A DNA stretch of 64,000 nucleotides from Lachnospiraceae bacterium (GTDB taxonomy: Bacteria > Bacillota > Clostridia > Lachnospirales > Lachnospiraceae), in the NCBI GenBank assembly GCA_016297945.1, contig JAEDFR010000002.1, positions 4,115-68,114 on the forward strand, written 5' to 3'. The position numbers were made by a program, and so were the translations under genes. This document shows, in pieces, positions 48,171-56,419 of this stretch; position 1 is the first letter of the stretch; each line of letters begins with the position of its first letter. The notes under the pieces were generated by a model. It was given only the letters and a program-made list of their open reading frames with translations, did no database searches and was not told the origin of the DNA.

Positions 48171-49254
48171 AGTAAAGTTTCTCCTCTACAAGTCCCTTTT
48201 TTATTTTCGTTAATTCGCTCAATGTTAAATCGCAGGAAGCCAAATCATCACAATCGATTTTTTTATCTATAATAACATCGATAATTCTTTCAAAATTTAA
48301 CGGAGCATTTAAATCTTTCTGAAATAAATATGTGAGAGAAGAAACCAAAGCATCACAAATTTGAACAATAGCCGCTTCTTTGGAAACAAATGCTGTATTT
48401 TTAATTCCGTATTCCTGCATTGCATTTTGTAATTCCTGCGGAAAGTGGTATGTTGCAGCTACAGTCAGTGTATTTTGAATGCTGTCTTCTCCCTGGAGCA
48501 AACCAATTCTATGATAATACCCCAATGTCTTTGCCAAAGAGGCATTGGCATGAATCAAACGAGCAACTTTATCAGACAGATAAGCCGTATGCACTGCATG
48601 AAAATAAGCATTTTCATCAATATATTTCAAACTGATAAGCAGCTCATGATCAGGATCATTTATGCTGGCATAAAAAATTTCATTTTTACAAACAAACTTA
48701 TCATGTAATACTTTCATTAAGAACAACAACAAGAAAAATAAAGTAAAAATTCTGATTGCCGAATACAGAATAAAATCTCCGAATAAACAAGTATTTGTAT
48801 CTGACAAATATACAATAAAATACAAGGCAAAATCCAAAATCAGATAACTGCATAAGGCACCCGAATAACGAAAATCTTTACCTAGAGTAGAAAACAAAAT
48901 GCTGCCAAGAGCACCAATCAATAATAAGACAAGAAATTCTTCCATGGACCATGCAAAAAAACTGTAAAAAAGGAATAGATATGATAAATACATGATTAAT
49001 CCCAAATAAGCATTGGAAAAAACAACAAGTATAATTACCAAAAATCCATAAGGAAATGCATAAAACGGAATATAGGCGTGAAGAAAACAGATAGCCAGCC
49101 CGACAAAATAAATAATCAGAATTCTTTTTTCGTGTCCCTGGTTCCATTTGAAAAAACACAGATTTTTCCGATTAAAATAGTAACCGATACATAAGATAAA
49201 GAGGATTGATATTAAAATTATAATATAATTAATAATTGTTGATGAATTTATCAT
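48154..49254 (-). CDS. PgpH-like membrane protein with degenerate HD domain
   Basis: The gene sits exactly where Firmicutes keep pgpH (yqfF), the 7TM-HD c-di-AMP phosphodiesterase, between phoH and ybeY. The 366-residue product has about seven membrane segments (residues 5-180) and a cytoplasmic HD-like region (about 195-340), but lacks the large extracellular domain of PgpH (about 700 residues). The linker keeps NDPDHELL, yet the HD pair is HR (YYHRIGL, H248-R249), and the later HH pair is absent. An Asp in ICDALVSS remains. Catalysis by the usual mechanism is unlikely. It overlaps phoH (ATGA) and ybeY. Confidence 0.78.
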   Translation of the reverse strand: MINSSTIINYIIILISILFILCIGYYFNRKNLCFFKWNQGHEKRILIIYFVGLAICFLHAYIPFYAFPYGFLVIILVVFSNAYLGLIMYLSYLFLFYSFFAWSMEEFLVLLLIGALGSILFSTLGKDFRYSGALCSYLILDFALYFIVYLSDTNTCLFGDFILYSAIRIFTLFFLLLFLMKVLHDKFVCKNEIFYASINDPDHELLISLKYIDENAYFHAVHTAYLSDKVARLIHANASLAKTLGYYHRIGLLQGEDSIQNTLTVAATYHFPQELQNAMQEYGIKNTAFVSKEAAIVQICDALVSSLTYLFQKDLNAPLNFERIIDVIIDKKIDCDDLASCDLTLSELTKIKKGLVEEKLYYDFLR

Positions 49255-50249
49255 TTCTTTCGTGTATTTCGTTTCCTTTGACTAATATTTTTCTGCTTTG
49301 CTTCATAATCTTCATATGCTTTTACGATTTTTTGAACCAAAGGATGTCTAACGACATCTTTGCTTGTTAAATTGCAGAAGGCTATTCCTTCTACATCGGA
49401 TAATACCTTTACAGCAACATCAAGACCGGATTTTGTATTTGCCGTCAGGTCTTTTTGGGAACTGTCTCCCGTAATTACAACTTTTGAACCAAAACCAATA
49501 CGTGTCAGAAACATTTTCATTTGCGCTTCTGTTGTATTCTGAGCTTCATCTAAGATAATATACGCATTATCCAAAGTACGACCACGCATATATGCTAAAG
49601 GTGCCACTTCAATCAATCCCTTTTCCATATTTTTCTGAAAACTCTCAGCCCCCATAATCTGATAAAGTGCATCATATAATGGTCTAAGATATGGATCGAT
49701 TTTACTCTGTAAATCTCCCGGCAAAAAGCCAAGCTTTTCTCCGGCTTCGATAGCCGGTCTTGTCAGAATAATGCGTCCGACTTCGTTGTTTTTAAATGCA
49801 GTAATTGCCATTGCCATTGCTAAAAAAGTTTTACCGGTTCCGGCCGGACCAAGCCCGAAGACAATCATATTATCTTTCATGGCTTTGACGTATTTTTTTT
49901 GCCCCAAAGTTTTAGGCATAATAGGCTTATTGCTGATTGTATGACATATAAAATCTTCTCCCATGGTTAATAAACCGTCATCTTCATCAGCTTTACTCAT
50001 CATAACTGCATAATTTACATTTTGCTCTTCAATTTCCGTCCCTTTTCCGGATATTTCCAATAATTCCTGTAATAATCGGTACACTTTTTTTACAGAGGAC
50101 TTTTCACCTGTGATTTTAATTGCCCCATCTCTGTTAACAACCGAAACCTGAAACTCATCTTCTATTTTACGAATGTAGGAATCGTTTGTCCCAAATAATT
50201 TCTGCATCGATGTCTGATCGATATCTAAAAGCATAGTATAGTCTGTCAA
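49251..50249 (-). CDS. phoH: PhoH family ATPase (PhoH-like/YbeZ)
   Basis: A 332-residue PhoH-family P-loop ATPase, linked to YbeY in RNA metabolism. A KH-like N-terminal region (residues 20-75) precedes the ATPase with Walker A GPAGTGKTF and Walker B IILDEAQNTT. The basic tail reads SQRKRNTRKK. The start is TTG at 50249 with GGGAGAAG upstream, overlapping the yqfD stop. Confidence 0.95.
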   Translation of the reverse strand: MTDYTMLLDIDQTSMQKLFGTNDSYIRKIEDEFQVSVVNRDGAIKITGEKSSVKKVYRLLQELLEISGKGTEIEEQNVNYAVMMSKADEDDGLLTMGEDFICHTISNKPIMPKTLGQKKYVKAMKDNMIVFGLGPAGTGKTFLAMAMAITAFKNNEVGRIILTRPAIEAGEKLGFLPGDLQSKIDPYLRPLYDALYQIMGAESFQKNMEKGLIEVAPLAYMRGRTLDNAYIILDEAQNTTEAQMKMFLTRIGFGSKVVITGDSSQKDLTANTKSGLDVAVKVLSDVEGIAFCNLTSKDVVRHPLVQKIVKAYEDYEAKQKNISQRKRNTRKK

Positions 50250-51463
50250 ATTACTTCTCCCGATTCTGTAACATTTGAAATAGGCGTCACGATTCCGTCC
50301 GACTGTCTGACTGTCAGACGTATCAAAACTTCTACCCGATCATTTTTATAATTTATTTTAACATCTTTTTTTATTATTTGAATACCTTTTTGATTTAAAG
50401 TTTTACAAAAATCTAAAAATCTGTCATTAACCCGGCATAATGCCATATCTTTATTAAGCATTTCTTCTGTCATGGTATATTCCATGCAGCGCTCATAGCC
50501 TAAAAATACCGGAATGTATTGATATGTTTCCCGAGATAATATTTTATTTTGCGTCAGAATATCGTAATTATCAAATTGTACAGGAAAGTGAACGCTCAAT
50601 TTGTGATCTTTAAATCCAAAAATAATACTTTTATATTCTCTTCCTGTATATAATTTATGATTAATATGATATAATTGCTCGTCTTTGTATTCCAGATTTG
50701 ATTCAATGATGATATCTCCGTCCGCCTGTGTCTGATGAATGCTTTTTATGGTTTCATCATCATTGTAAACAGGTATCAGACCCGAAATCAGAACATCTCC
50801 GGCTGAAACGACACTTCCGACACCTACTAGTGGCGTACCTGCCCGGGTAACCATTTTTGTAACAACTCCACTTACGGATGCACAAATATCACAACTTCTT
50901 AAATCATTTGAATTGGAATTCTGCGAAATGATAGTATTTTCTTTAACAGATAACTCCAAACGGGTTCCGTTCACCTGAAATGACGCCCAGGTAATATAAT
51001 CATATTGGTTACGAAGCTTTTTTTCCAAATAGGATGTATCAATCTTATGCGCAGGTGTTCCATAAGTAATATGCTCACTTTTTAAAAAATCCATATAAAT
51101 ATCTTTCGTCAGTGTCCTGTTTCCGATTAGTTCAAATGACCATATAAATCGTGTTGTCAAAAAAAGAGAAAACATACAAAGAAACAGACATAGCAAATAT
51201 ATTTTTCTTTTACGATAACGATATAAGAAAAAAGGCAGTCCCAGCTTTTTTCTGATTACTACCTTTGTTTTGGTTTTATTTAAAAATTCTTTTGTCCGAA
51301 ATAAATCGGATGCATAAATATAGAATTGATAGCCTTGCTCATATGGCTCTACTTTCCATATTTTTATATGATTGTTATTACATAAATTCAAAAATCTTTC
51401 AGGCGAAAAACCATATAAATAAACGAAAACATAGCCTTTCAGATATCTGAAAAAAGAAAACAT
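50246..51463 (-). CDS. yqfD: Sporulation protein YqfD
   Basis: YqfD is a sigma-E dependent mother-cell membrane protein of spore formers. The 405-residue product has a membrane segment (about residues 90-112) and the conserved extracytoplasmic part (LRSCDICASVSGVVTKMVTRAGTPLVGVGS, in part CDICASVSGVVTKMV), which includes a lipoyl-like turn. It follows yqfC by one base and overlaps phoH, the arrangement in sporulating Bacilli and Clostridia. GGAGT precedes the ATG. Confidence 0.93.
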   Translation of the reverse strand: MFSFFRYLKGYVFVYLYGFSPERFLNLCNNNHIKIWKVEPYEQGYQFYIYASDLFRTKEFLNKTKTKVVIRKKLGLPFFLYRYRKRKIYLLCLFLCMFSLFLTTRFIWSFELIGNRTLTKDIYMDFLKSEHITYGTPAHKIDTSYLEKKLRNQYDYITWASFQVNGTRLELSVKENTIISQNSNSNDLRSCDICASVSGVVTKMVTRAGTPLVGVGSVVSAGDVLISGLIPVYNDDETIKSIHQTQADGDIIIESNLEYKDEQLYHINHKLYTGREYKSIIFGFKDHKLSVHFPVQFDNYDILTQNKILSRETYQYIPVFLGYERCMEYTMTEEMLNKDMALCRVNDRFLDFCKTLNQKGIQIIKKDVKINYKNDRVEVLIRLTVRQSDGIVTPISNVTESGEVI

Positions 51464-51464
51464 A

Positions 51465-51767
51465 TCAGGACTCCATAAATGAAATTTGATTGATTTTACC
51501 GATTACTTTCATTTCATCATTGTTGTAATAATCTACGCAAAGCATCTGTCCTTCAATGCAGATACGGAGTTCTTTTGCTGAAATCCATATAAATTCTTCC
51601 CTGCATTCCAGAATTCCCTTATAATTTTCAATAAATACTTCATGATTTCCGCGAAGTGTCAGAATACATTCACCAAAGACAAGTTCTCTTGGGATTTTTA
51701 AATGGTCGGTCGCCTGATTTTTGGCTTTTTCAATCAGGTTAATTTTATTATGAAATAATCTGCTCAT
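51465..51767 (-). CDS. yqfC: Sporulation protein YqfC
   Basis: A 100-residue YqfC-family protein: ATDHLKIPRELVFGECILTLRGNHEVFIENYKGILE (recognised by LTLRGNHEVFIENYKGI). It lies before yqfD as in other spore formers. No ribosome binding site is evident before the ATG, which is 17 bases after the pdp stop. Confidence 0.92.
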   Translation of the reverse strand: MSRLFHNKINLIEKAKNQATDHLKIPRELVFGECILTLRGNHEVFIENYKGILECREEFIWISAKELRICIEGQMLCVDYYNNDEMKVIGKINQISFMES

Positions 51768-51784
51768 GATATATCATATGAGAA

Positions 51785-53092
51785 TTATTCATAAATAATA
51801 CCTTTAATCAGCTTAGATGAAGCCGGTTTACTTTCACTAATATGAAATGCATGTTGAAATCTTTCTTTTGCGGCATTCAGTTTCTTTTCGTCAGAGGCAT
51901 AAAAAGTTACAACCGGTTCCTTCGGATTTACATGATCTCCCACCTTTTTGTGAAGGTAAAGACCAACGGATAAATCAATTTCACTTTCTTTGGTCTCGCG
52001 TCCACCACCCAATAAAAGAGAACAAATACCAATTTCATCACAATCTATATGAGAAACCCATCCTTCATTTTGCGAAAAAACAGTATCTGTTATATTAGCA
52101 TAACGAAAACGATCCGGCTCATAAACATAACGTGGATCACCACCCTGTGCTTTAACAAAGCAAGCCAGCTTATTTAATGCTTCTCCCGTTTTGATTTTTT
52201 GTAAAAGCATTTCTTTTGCCGCGTCAGAATCAGAAGCTTTTTTACCGGCAACCACCATCTCTGCTCCAAGTGTAAGGCATAGCTCAACAAAATCATCCGG
52301 TCCTTTTCCCATCAAAGTATCAATAGCTTCACGAACCTCAATTATATTTCCGACTGCATTTCCTAACGGTTGATCCATGTCCGAAATTACTGCGCAGGTT
52401 TTTCTACCGGCTCCGTTTCCGATTTTTACCATCTCCTTTGCCAATGCAAAGGAATCGGTTTCTTTTTTCATAAATGCTCCGCTTCCGGTTTTGACATCCA
52501 AAACAATTGCATCCGCACCCGAAGCCAGTTTTTTGCTCATGATAGAACTTGCAATTAATGAAATATTGTCAACAGTTGCCGTTACATCCCGTAAAGCATA
52601 TAATTTTTTATCAGCCGGAGCCAGATCCTTTGTCTGTCCCATAATGGCAAGTCCAATTTCGTTCACCTGTCTTTTAAACTGTTCTGTTGAAATGGATGTA
52701 GAAAAACCGGGAAAGCTTTCCAGTTTATCAATCGTTCCACCGGTATGTCCGAGTCCTCTTCCACTCATTTTTGCCACCGGTATACCGCATGCCGCAACCA
52801 TTGGTGTCAATGCAAGAGAAGTTTTATCACCAACACCACCAGTACTGTGCTTGTCTACCTTTATACCGTTAATATCAGATAAATCCAGCATATCACCGCT
52901 TTCGGCCATGGCCATTGTTAATTGTAAGGTCTCTTCTTCGTTCATTCCCCGAAAAAAAATAGCCATCATCATGGCAGACATCTGATAATCCGGGATATGT
53001 CCGTCAGTATAATGGCTGATCATAAAACGAAGTTCTTCTTTTGTCAAAGTACCACCATTTCTTTTTTTCATAATCAGGTCATACATTCGCAT
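51785..53092 (-). CDS. pdp: Pyrimidine-nucleoside phosphorylase
   Basis: It cleaves uridine and thymidine phosphorolytically. The 435-residue enzyme has the phosphate-site motif VDKHSTGGVGDKTSLAL, MSGRGLGHTGGTIDKLE and LVLDVKTGSGAFM-like IVLDVKTGSGAFMK, plus the C-terminal domain. It is more similar in motif set to Bacillus Pdp than to E. coli DeoA, though the two are hard to tell apart by eye. AGGAGG precedes the ATG. Confidence 0.94.
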   Translation of the reverse strand: MRMYDLIMKKRNGGTLTKEELRFMISHYTDGHIPDYQMSAMMMAIFFRGMNEEETLQLTMAMAESGDMLDLSDINGIKVDKHSTGGVGDKTSLALTPMVAACGIPVAKMSGRGLGHTGGTIDKLESFPGFSTSISTEQFKRQVNEIGLAIMGQTKDLAPADKKLYALRDVTATVDNISLIASSIMSKKLASGADAIVLDVKTGSGAFMKKETDSFALAKEMVKIGNGAGRKTCAVISDMDQPLGNAVGNIIEVREAIDTLMGKGPDDFVELCLTLGAEMVVAGKKASDSDAAKEMLLQKIKTGEALNKLACFVKAQGGDPRYVYEPDRFRYANITDTVFSQNEGWVSHIDCDEIGICSLLLGGGRETKESEIDLSVGLYLHKKVGDHVNPKEPVVTFYASDEKKLNAAKERFQHAFHISESKPASSKLIKGIIYE

Positions 53093-53137
53093 GTGAATTT
53101 CCTCCTTTTATCAATTTATTTCTATTTCTGATTTGTA

Positions 53138-53339
53138 TTCCCCATATATTTTTTCCACCTCGTACTTCGTTTTCTGGTCTTTCTAAGCGTCATACTCACA
53201 AAGTATTATAAAATGACCTGTTTAAAAACTCTGACTTCGTCTTCAAACAGTTGAAACCGGTCATTACTTTTGTTTGTTCATGCCGCAAAGAAAGACACGA
53301 AAACTCGTAAAAGGCAGTAGAAAAGATATATGGGGGGAA
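53138..53339. repeat. Large imperfect palindrome, about 200 bp
   Basis: The spacer between pdp and the NYN gene is mostly one imperfect palindrome. CCCCATATAT (53140-53149) pairs with ATATATGGGG (53326-53335). Further in, TTTTCTGGTCTTTCTAAGCG matches the complement of the right arm's GCAAAGAAAGACACGAAAA with few changes, and TGACCTGTTT (from 53214) faces AAACAG (53245-53250) and GGTCA (53259-53263). The arms are about 75-85 bases each around a centre with a GACTTCGTC hairpin. No ORF is inside. It may be a miniature mobile element or a structured RNA. Confidence 0.7.
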
Positions 53340-53362
53340 AACGCAAATCCAAAAAATGTTTT

Positions 53363-54280
53363 TTATTTATCAATTTTAACTTTATTGGTATTATTCTTCT
53401 TATCAACTTCAAGAGTCAGATGAGGAAAGCTCTTGATAAACTGTTTAAACTGGGAAAAACCGTATTTTTTAATTGAAAAATCAGGAATTTGTGTCTTTAA
53501 ATCATTAGCCAGCATGGAAAGATCTACAACGCCACCTTTTGAACGAATTAAATCATAGATATACTGTTCCAGATCAGCATCCGATCTGGTTGCATTAGCC
53601 AGCAAAATATTATTATTGTTTTTAAAGAGTTTTATGGATTTTAAACTCTCACAAAAGGTAGACAACTTGGAAAAGCCATAATTTCGAACATCAAAATCGG
53701 GGAATTTTTTCAAAAGCCGACTGCCGACTTCGCCAATATTTGTGACAGATTTGCCGGCATCTTCATTTTCATCCAGAATTTCTACAATGGCGTCTTCAAT
53801 CTGACTGATGGAACGAACATCTTTTTTCTCTTTTTCATCCTGTTCATTACCGGAAATATTATTTAAATAAATAAAACGGTCACAGGCACTCTTAAATGCA
53901 TCCGGTGTTTTTGTCTCACCCATACCGATTACATTTTTACCTGCTTCACGAAGTCTGGAAGCCAATCTTGTAAAATCGCTGTCACTGGTCACTAAGCAAA
54001 AACCTTCCACATTGTTGGAATATAAAATATCCATCGCATCTATAATCATAAAAGAATCGGTTGCATTTTTACCGGTTGTATATGCAAACTGCTGCATAGG
54101 TTGAATGGAATTGCACAATAATACATCTTTCCATTTATTACTGTTACTTTTAGTCCAGTCTCCGTAAATTCGTTTGATGGTCACAATGCCATATTTGGTC
54201 AGCTCGTCCAATATTTTTTGAACATATTCGGCCGAAACATTGTCTGAATCAATTAATAATGCAAATCTTTTATCTTCCAC
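53363..54280 (-). CDS. NYN-domain protein with two LOTUS/OST-HTH domains
   Basis: A 305-residue protein. The N-terminal NYN (PIN-like, LabA/DUF88) domain is at about 1-145, with acidic metal-site candidates in LIDSDNVS (D11, D13), DSFMIIDAMD and VTSDSDFTRLASRL. Two LOTUS (OST-HTH) RNA-binding domains follow at about 160-225 and 235-300, each ending in a KYGFSQF/NYGFSKL motif. The build recalls the MARF1-type RNases of eukaryotes, so an RNA-binding nuclease is likely. The start is GTG with AGGAG. A small unknown gene lies 9 bases upstream. Confidence 0.88.
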   Translation of the reverse strand: MEDKRFALLIDSDNVSAEYVQKILDELTKYGIVTIKRIYGDWTKSNSNKWKDVLLCNSIQPMQQFAYTTGKNATDSFMIIDAMDILYSNNVEGFCLVTSDSDFTRLASRLREAGKNVIGMGETKTPDAFKSACDRFIYLNNISGNEQDEKEKKDVRSISQIEDAIVEILDENEDAGKSVTNIGEVGSRLLKKFPDFDVRNYGFSKLSTFCESLKSIKLFKNNNNILLANATRSDADLEQYIYDLIRSKGGVVDLSMLANDLKTQIPDFSIKKYGFSQFKQFIKSFPHLTLEVDKKNNTNKVKIDK

Positions 54281-54289
54281 TTAAAACTC

Positions 54290-54586
54290 CTAAAAAAATG
54301 TTTTATCAATTCTTTTTAATACCATTTCATAATCTTTTCGGTTTAATGGTAACTCTTCCATGATTTCAACTGCTTTTTCCACTTGCATTTTATTAATGCA
54401 AAGCGTACATTTGGAATCATATTCTCCAAATAAACGGCTGAAAAAAGAGGAATCATTCCATTTTTCATAATAGGAGATCCGATTCTTTAAAAAAGCTCTT
54501 TCTATCATCATTTTGACATCTTCATCCCAAATCGAGCAAAATTCTATTTCATTATGTACTTTAACATCGGAAAAATCAAAATCCAT
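54290..54586 (-). CDS. Small unknown protein upstream of the NYN-LOTUS gene
   Basis: A 98-residue soluble protein, MDFDFSDVKVHNEIEF onward, with a central YDSKCTLCINKMQVEKAVEIMEELP (CTLC pair). I do not recognise a family. The ATG at 54586 has AAGGTG at suitable distance; in-frame ATG 54595 and GTG 54598 are alternatives. The tight spacing to the NYN-LOTUS gene suggests co-expression. Confidence 0.75.
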   Translation of the reverse strand: MDFDFSDVKVHNEIEFCSIWDEDVKMMIERAFLKNRISYYEKWNDSSFFSRLFGEYDSKCTLCINKMQVEKAVEIMEELPLNRKDYEMVLKRIDKTFF

Positions 54587-54650
54587 ATGTTTCATCACCT
54601 TGCATTAAGATAAATAAATTATACCATACCGAAAGATAAAATAAAAGAAA

Positions 54651-54722
54651 GACTGTCCTTAAAAATCATCATTTAAAAATAATCAGATATTTTAACAAAT
54701 GAGCAATTTTATGGACAGCCTC
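54651..54722 (-). terminator. Terminator-like hairpin after agcS
   Basis: GACTGTCC (54651-54658) pairs with GGACAGCC (54713-54720) with one mismatch, and the inner arms are partly complementary (ATCATCATTT against AAATGAGCAA). On the minus strand the stem is followed by TTTCTTTTATTTT, so it probably ends the agcS transcript. Confidence 0.65.
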
Positions 54723-54809
54723 TTAATAGAATCATTCCATTACCTTCTAAGGCATATAAGACAGTTTATGTATATTATTATGTTTGTTCAAAGACATTCT
54801 GATGATGAA

Positions 54810-56219
54810 TTATCGGTCAGCTTCTTCTTTTTCTTTTTTCAGTATAACCTGGAAATCCTTCATATCTTTTGCAATTTCACCACTTAACAGAAGCATACAT
54901 ATTAAGTTTGGAATTGCCATCAATGCGTTGGCAATATCGGAAAAGTTCCATACTAAATCCAATGTCTGTGTAGCACCTACAAAAACGATCAAAGAAAAAA
55001 CAATACGATAAATCATGTTGTACTTATGGGTATTAAATAAATATTCCCATGCTTTTTCACCATGATATTCCCAACCCAAAATGGTAGAAAAAGCAAACAA
55101 AGCAATACCGATTGTAACAAGCCAAGAACCGATTGGTCCTAAAACAGATTTAAATGCAGCAATGGTAAGAGCAGATCCCTTAACGATTGCACCGGTTTCA
55201 TCTGTCATGCCCAACACTCCCGTACTGGCAATTGCAAGACCGGTAATTGTACATACAACAATCGTATCCCAAAATGTTCCTGTCATATTAATATAGCCCT
55301 GTCTGACATGATGATCGGTCGTTGCAGCTGCGGCTGTAATCGCGGCAGAACCCATTCCGGCTTCATTTGAAAATACACCACGAGCAACACCAAAACGCAT
55401 AGCCTGCATCATAGATGCAACAATCGTCCCTGCAACACCACCCTCAACTGCCTGAAGGCTGAAAGCACATTTGAAAATCATTGCAAGACCGGAAGGTATG
55501 TTCTGATAATTTAATATAATAACAATCAGTCCGGCAATAACATAAAAGATAGCCATAAACGGAACAACAATGGATGAAACCTTTGAAATCGTCTGAATAC
55601 CGCCTACAATGATGATTAACGCCAATATAGTAATAACAACACCTGTAATCCAGGTAGGAACGTTGAATGTTTCATACATAGCAGATGAAATGGAATTACC
55701 CTGTGTCATATTGCCGATACCAAAAGAAGCGATAACAGCAAAAAATGCAAACAACCATCCCAAAACGGCACCAAAAGTTTTATTCGGAAGTGCTTTTTTC
55801 ATGGTGTACATCGGTCCACCGGACATTTCACCCTTCTCATTTTTTTCACGATATTTAATGGCAAGCATACATTCACTGAATTTTGACGTCAAACCAAATG
55901 CAGCAGAAATCCACATCCATACCAGTGCACCCGGGCCGCCACTTACCATTGCGGTTGCAACTCCTACAATATTACCGGTACCGATTGTTGCTGCCAAAGC
56001 TGTAGTCAAAGCGGAAAACGGAGAAACATCTCCTTCTCCTCTGCTTTGTGTACGCGCCTCTTTACTCAAGGTACTCTTAATTGCATACGGTAAATTTCTC
56101 CAGGGTAAAAAGCCTGTTCTGATGGTTAAGAATATTCCTGTTCCAACCAAAAGAACTAACATTACCGGTCCCCAGACAAAATCATCAACTGCAGCTACAA
56201 TTTCATTTAATCTGTCCAT
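54810..56219 (-). CDS. agcS: Alanine/glycine:cation symporter family (AgcS)
   Basis: A Na+-coupled carrier for alanine or glycine. The 469-residue protein has about eleven membrane segments and the family signatures GEGDVSPFSALTTALAATIGTGNIVGVATA (in part SALTTALAATIGTGNIVGV), GGPGALVWMW, GGPMYTMKKAL and FSNEAGMGSAAITAAAA. GGGAGA precedes the ATG. It has its own promoter and a leader hairpin upstream, and a terminator-like hairpin downstream. Confidence 0.95.
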   Translation of the reverse strand: MDRLNEIVAAVDDFVWGPVMLVLLVGTGIFLTIRTGFLPWRNLPYAIKSTLSKEARTQSRGEGDVSPFSALTTALAATIGTGNIVGVATAMVSGGPGALVWMWISAAFGLTSKFSECMLAIKYREKNEKGEMSGGPMYTMKKALPNKTFGAVLGWLFAFFAVIASFGIGNMTQGNSISSAMYETFNVPTWITGVVITILALIIIVGGIQTISKVSSIVVPFMAIFYVIAGLIVIILNYQNIPSGLAMIFKCAFSLQAVEGGVAGTIVASMMQAMRFGVARGVFSNEAGMGSAAITAAAATTDHHVRQGYINMTGTFWDTIVVCTITGLAIASTGVLGMTDETGAIVKGSALTIAAFKSVLGPIGSWLVTIGIALFAFSTILGWEYHGEKAWEYLFNTHKYNMIYRIVFSLIVFVGATQTLDLVWNFSDIANALMAIPNLICMLLLSGEIAKDMKDFQVILKKEKEEADR

Positions 56220-56250
56220 TTTATTATCTCCCTCTCTTTTAATCAGAAAA

Positions 56251-56284
56251 ACGGAGACAGCACCATATACTCTGTTGTCTCCGT
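56251..56284 (-). promoter_or_regulatory. Leader hairpin before agcS, possible attenuator
   Basis: A perfect 9-bp stem, ACGGAGACA with TGTCTCCGT and a 16-base loop, lies between the agcS promoter and its start codon. On the minus strand the stem is followed by TTTTCTG, a terminator-like form. No glycine riboswitch core is visible. It could be an attenuator or a 5' stabilising hairpin. Confidence 0.55.
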
Positions 56285-56297
56285 TGACTTCTTTACT

Positions 56298-56326
56298 ATA
56301 GTAAAGTGTAAAATCAATTATGTCAA
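56298..56326 (-). promoter_or_regulatory. Sigma-A promoter for agcS
   Basis: On the minus strand, TTGACA (plus 56321-56326) and TACTAT (plus 56298-56303) are 17 bases apart. Transcription would start near 56291, just before the leader hairpin. Confidence 0.75.
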
Positions 56327-56419
56327 GTAATTATTTTATTGTTTTCTATCAAACAATCATATTATAAGGTCTCAATATTTTATGAGACTTATCATTATTT
56401 TATGTTTTTGGGGTTTATA

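Noticed and set aside
52377..52985. 202-residue plus-strand frame opposite pdp
   Set aside because: It lies wholly antisense to a well-conserved phosphorylase, has no ribosome binding site and shows low-complexity Ser/Ala/Ile composition typical of a shadow frame.
55609..56301. 230-residue plus-strand frame opposite agcS
   Set aside because: Antisense to the symporter's hydrophobic segments; composition mirrors them and no start signals are present.
56220..56340. Glycine riboswitch before agcS
   Set aside because: The leader is too short and lacks the conserved glycine-aptamer core; only a single hairpin is present.
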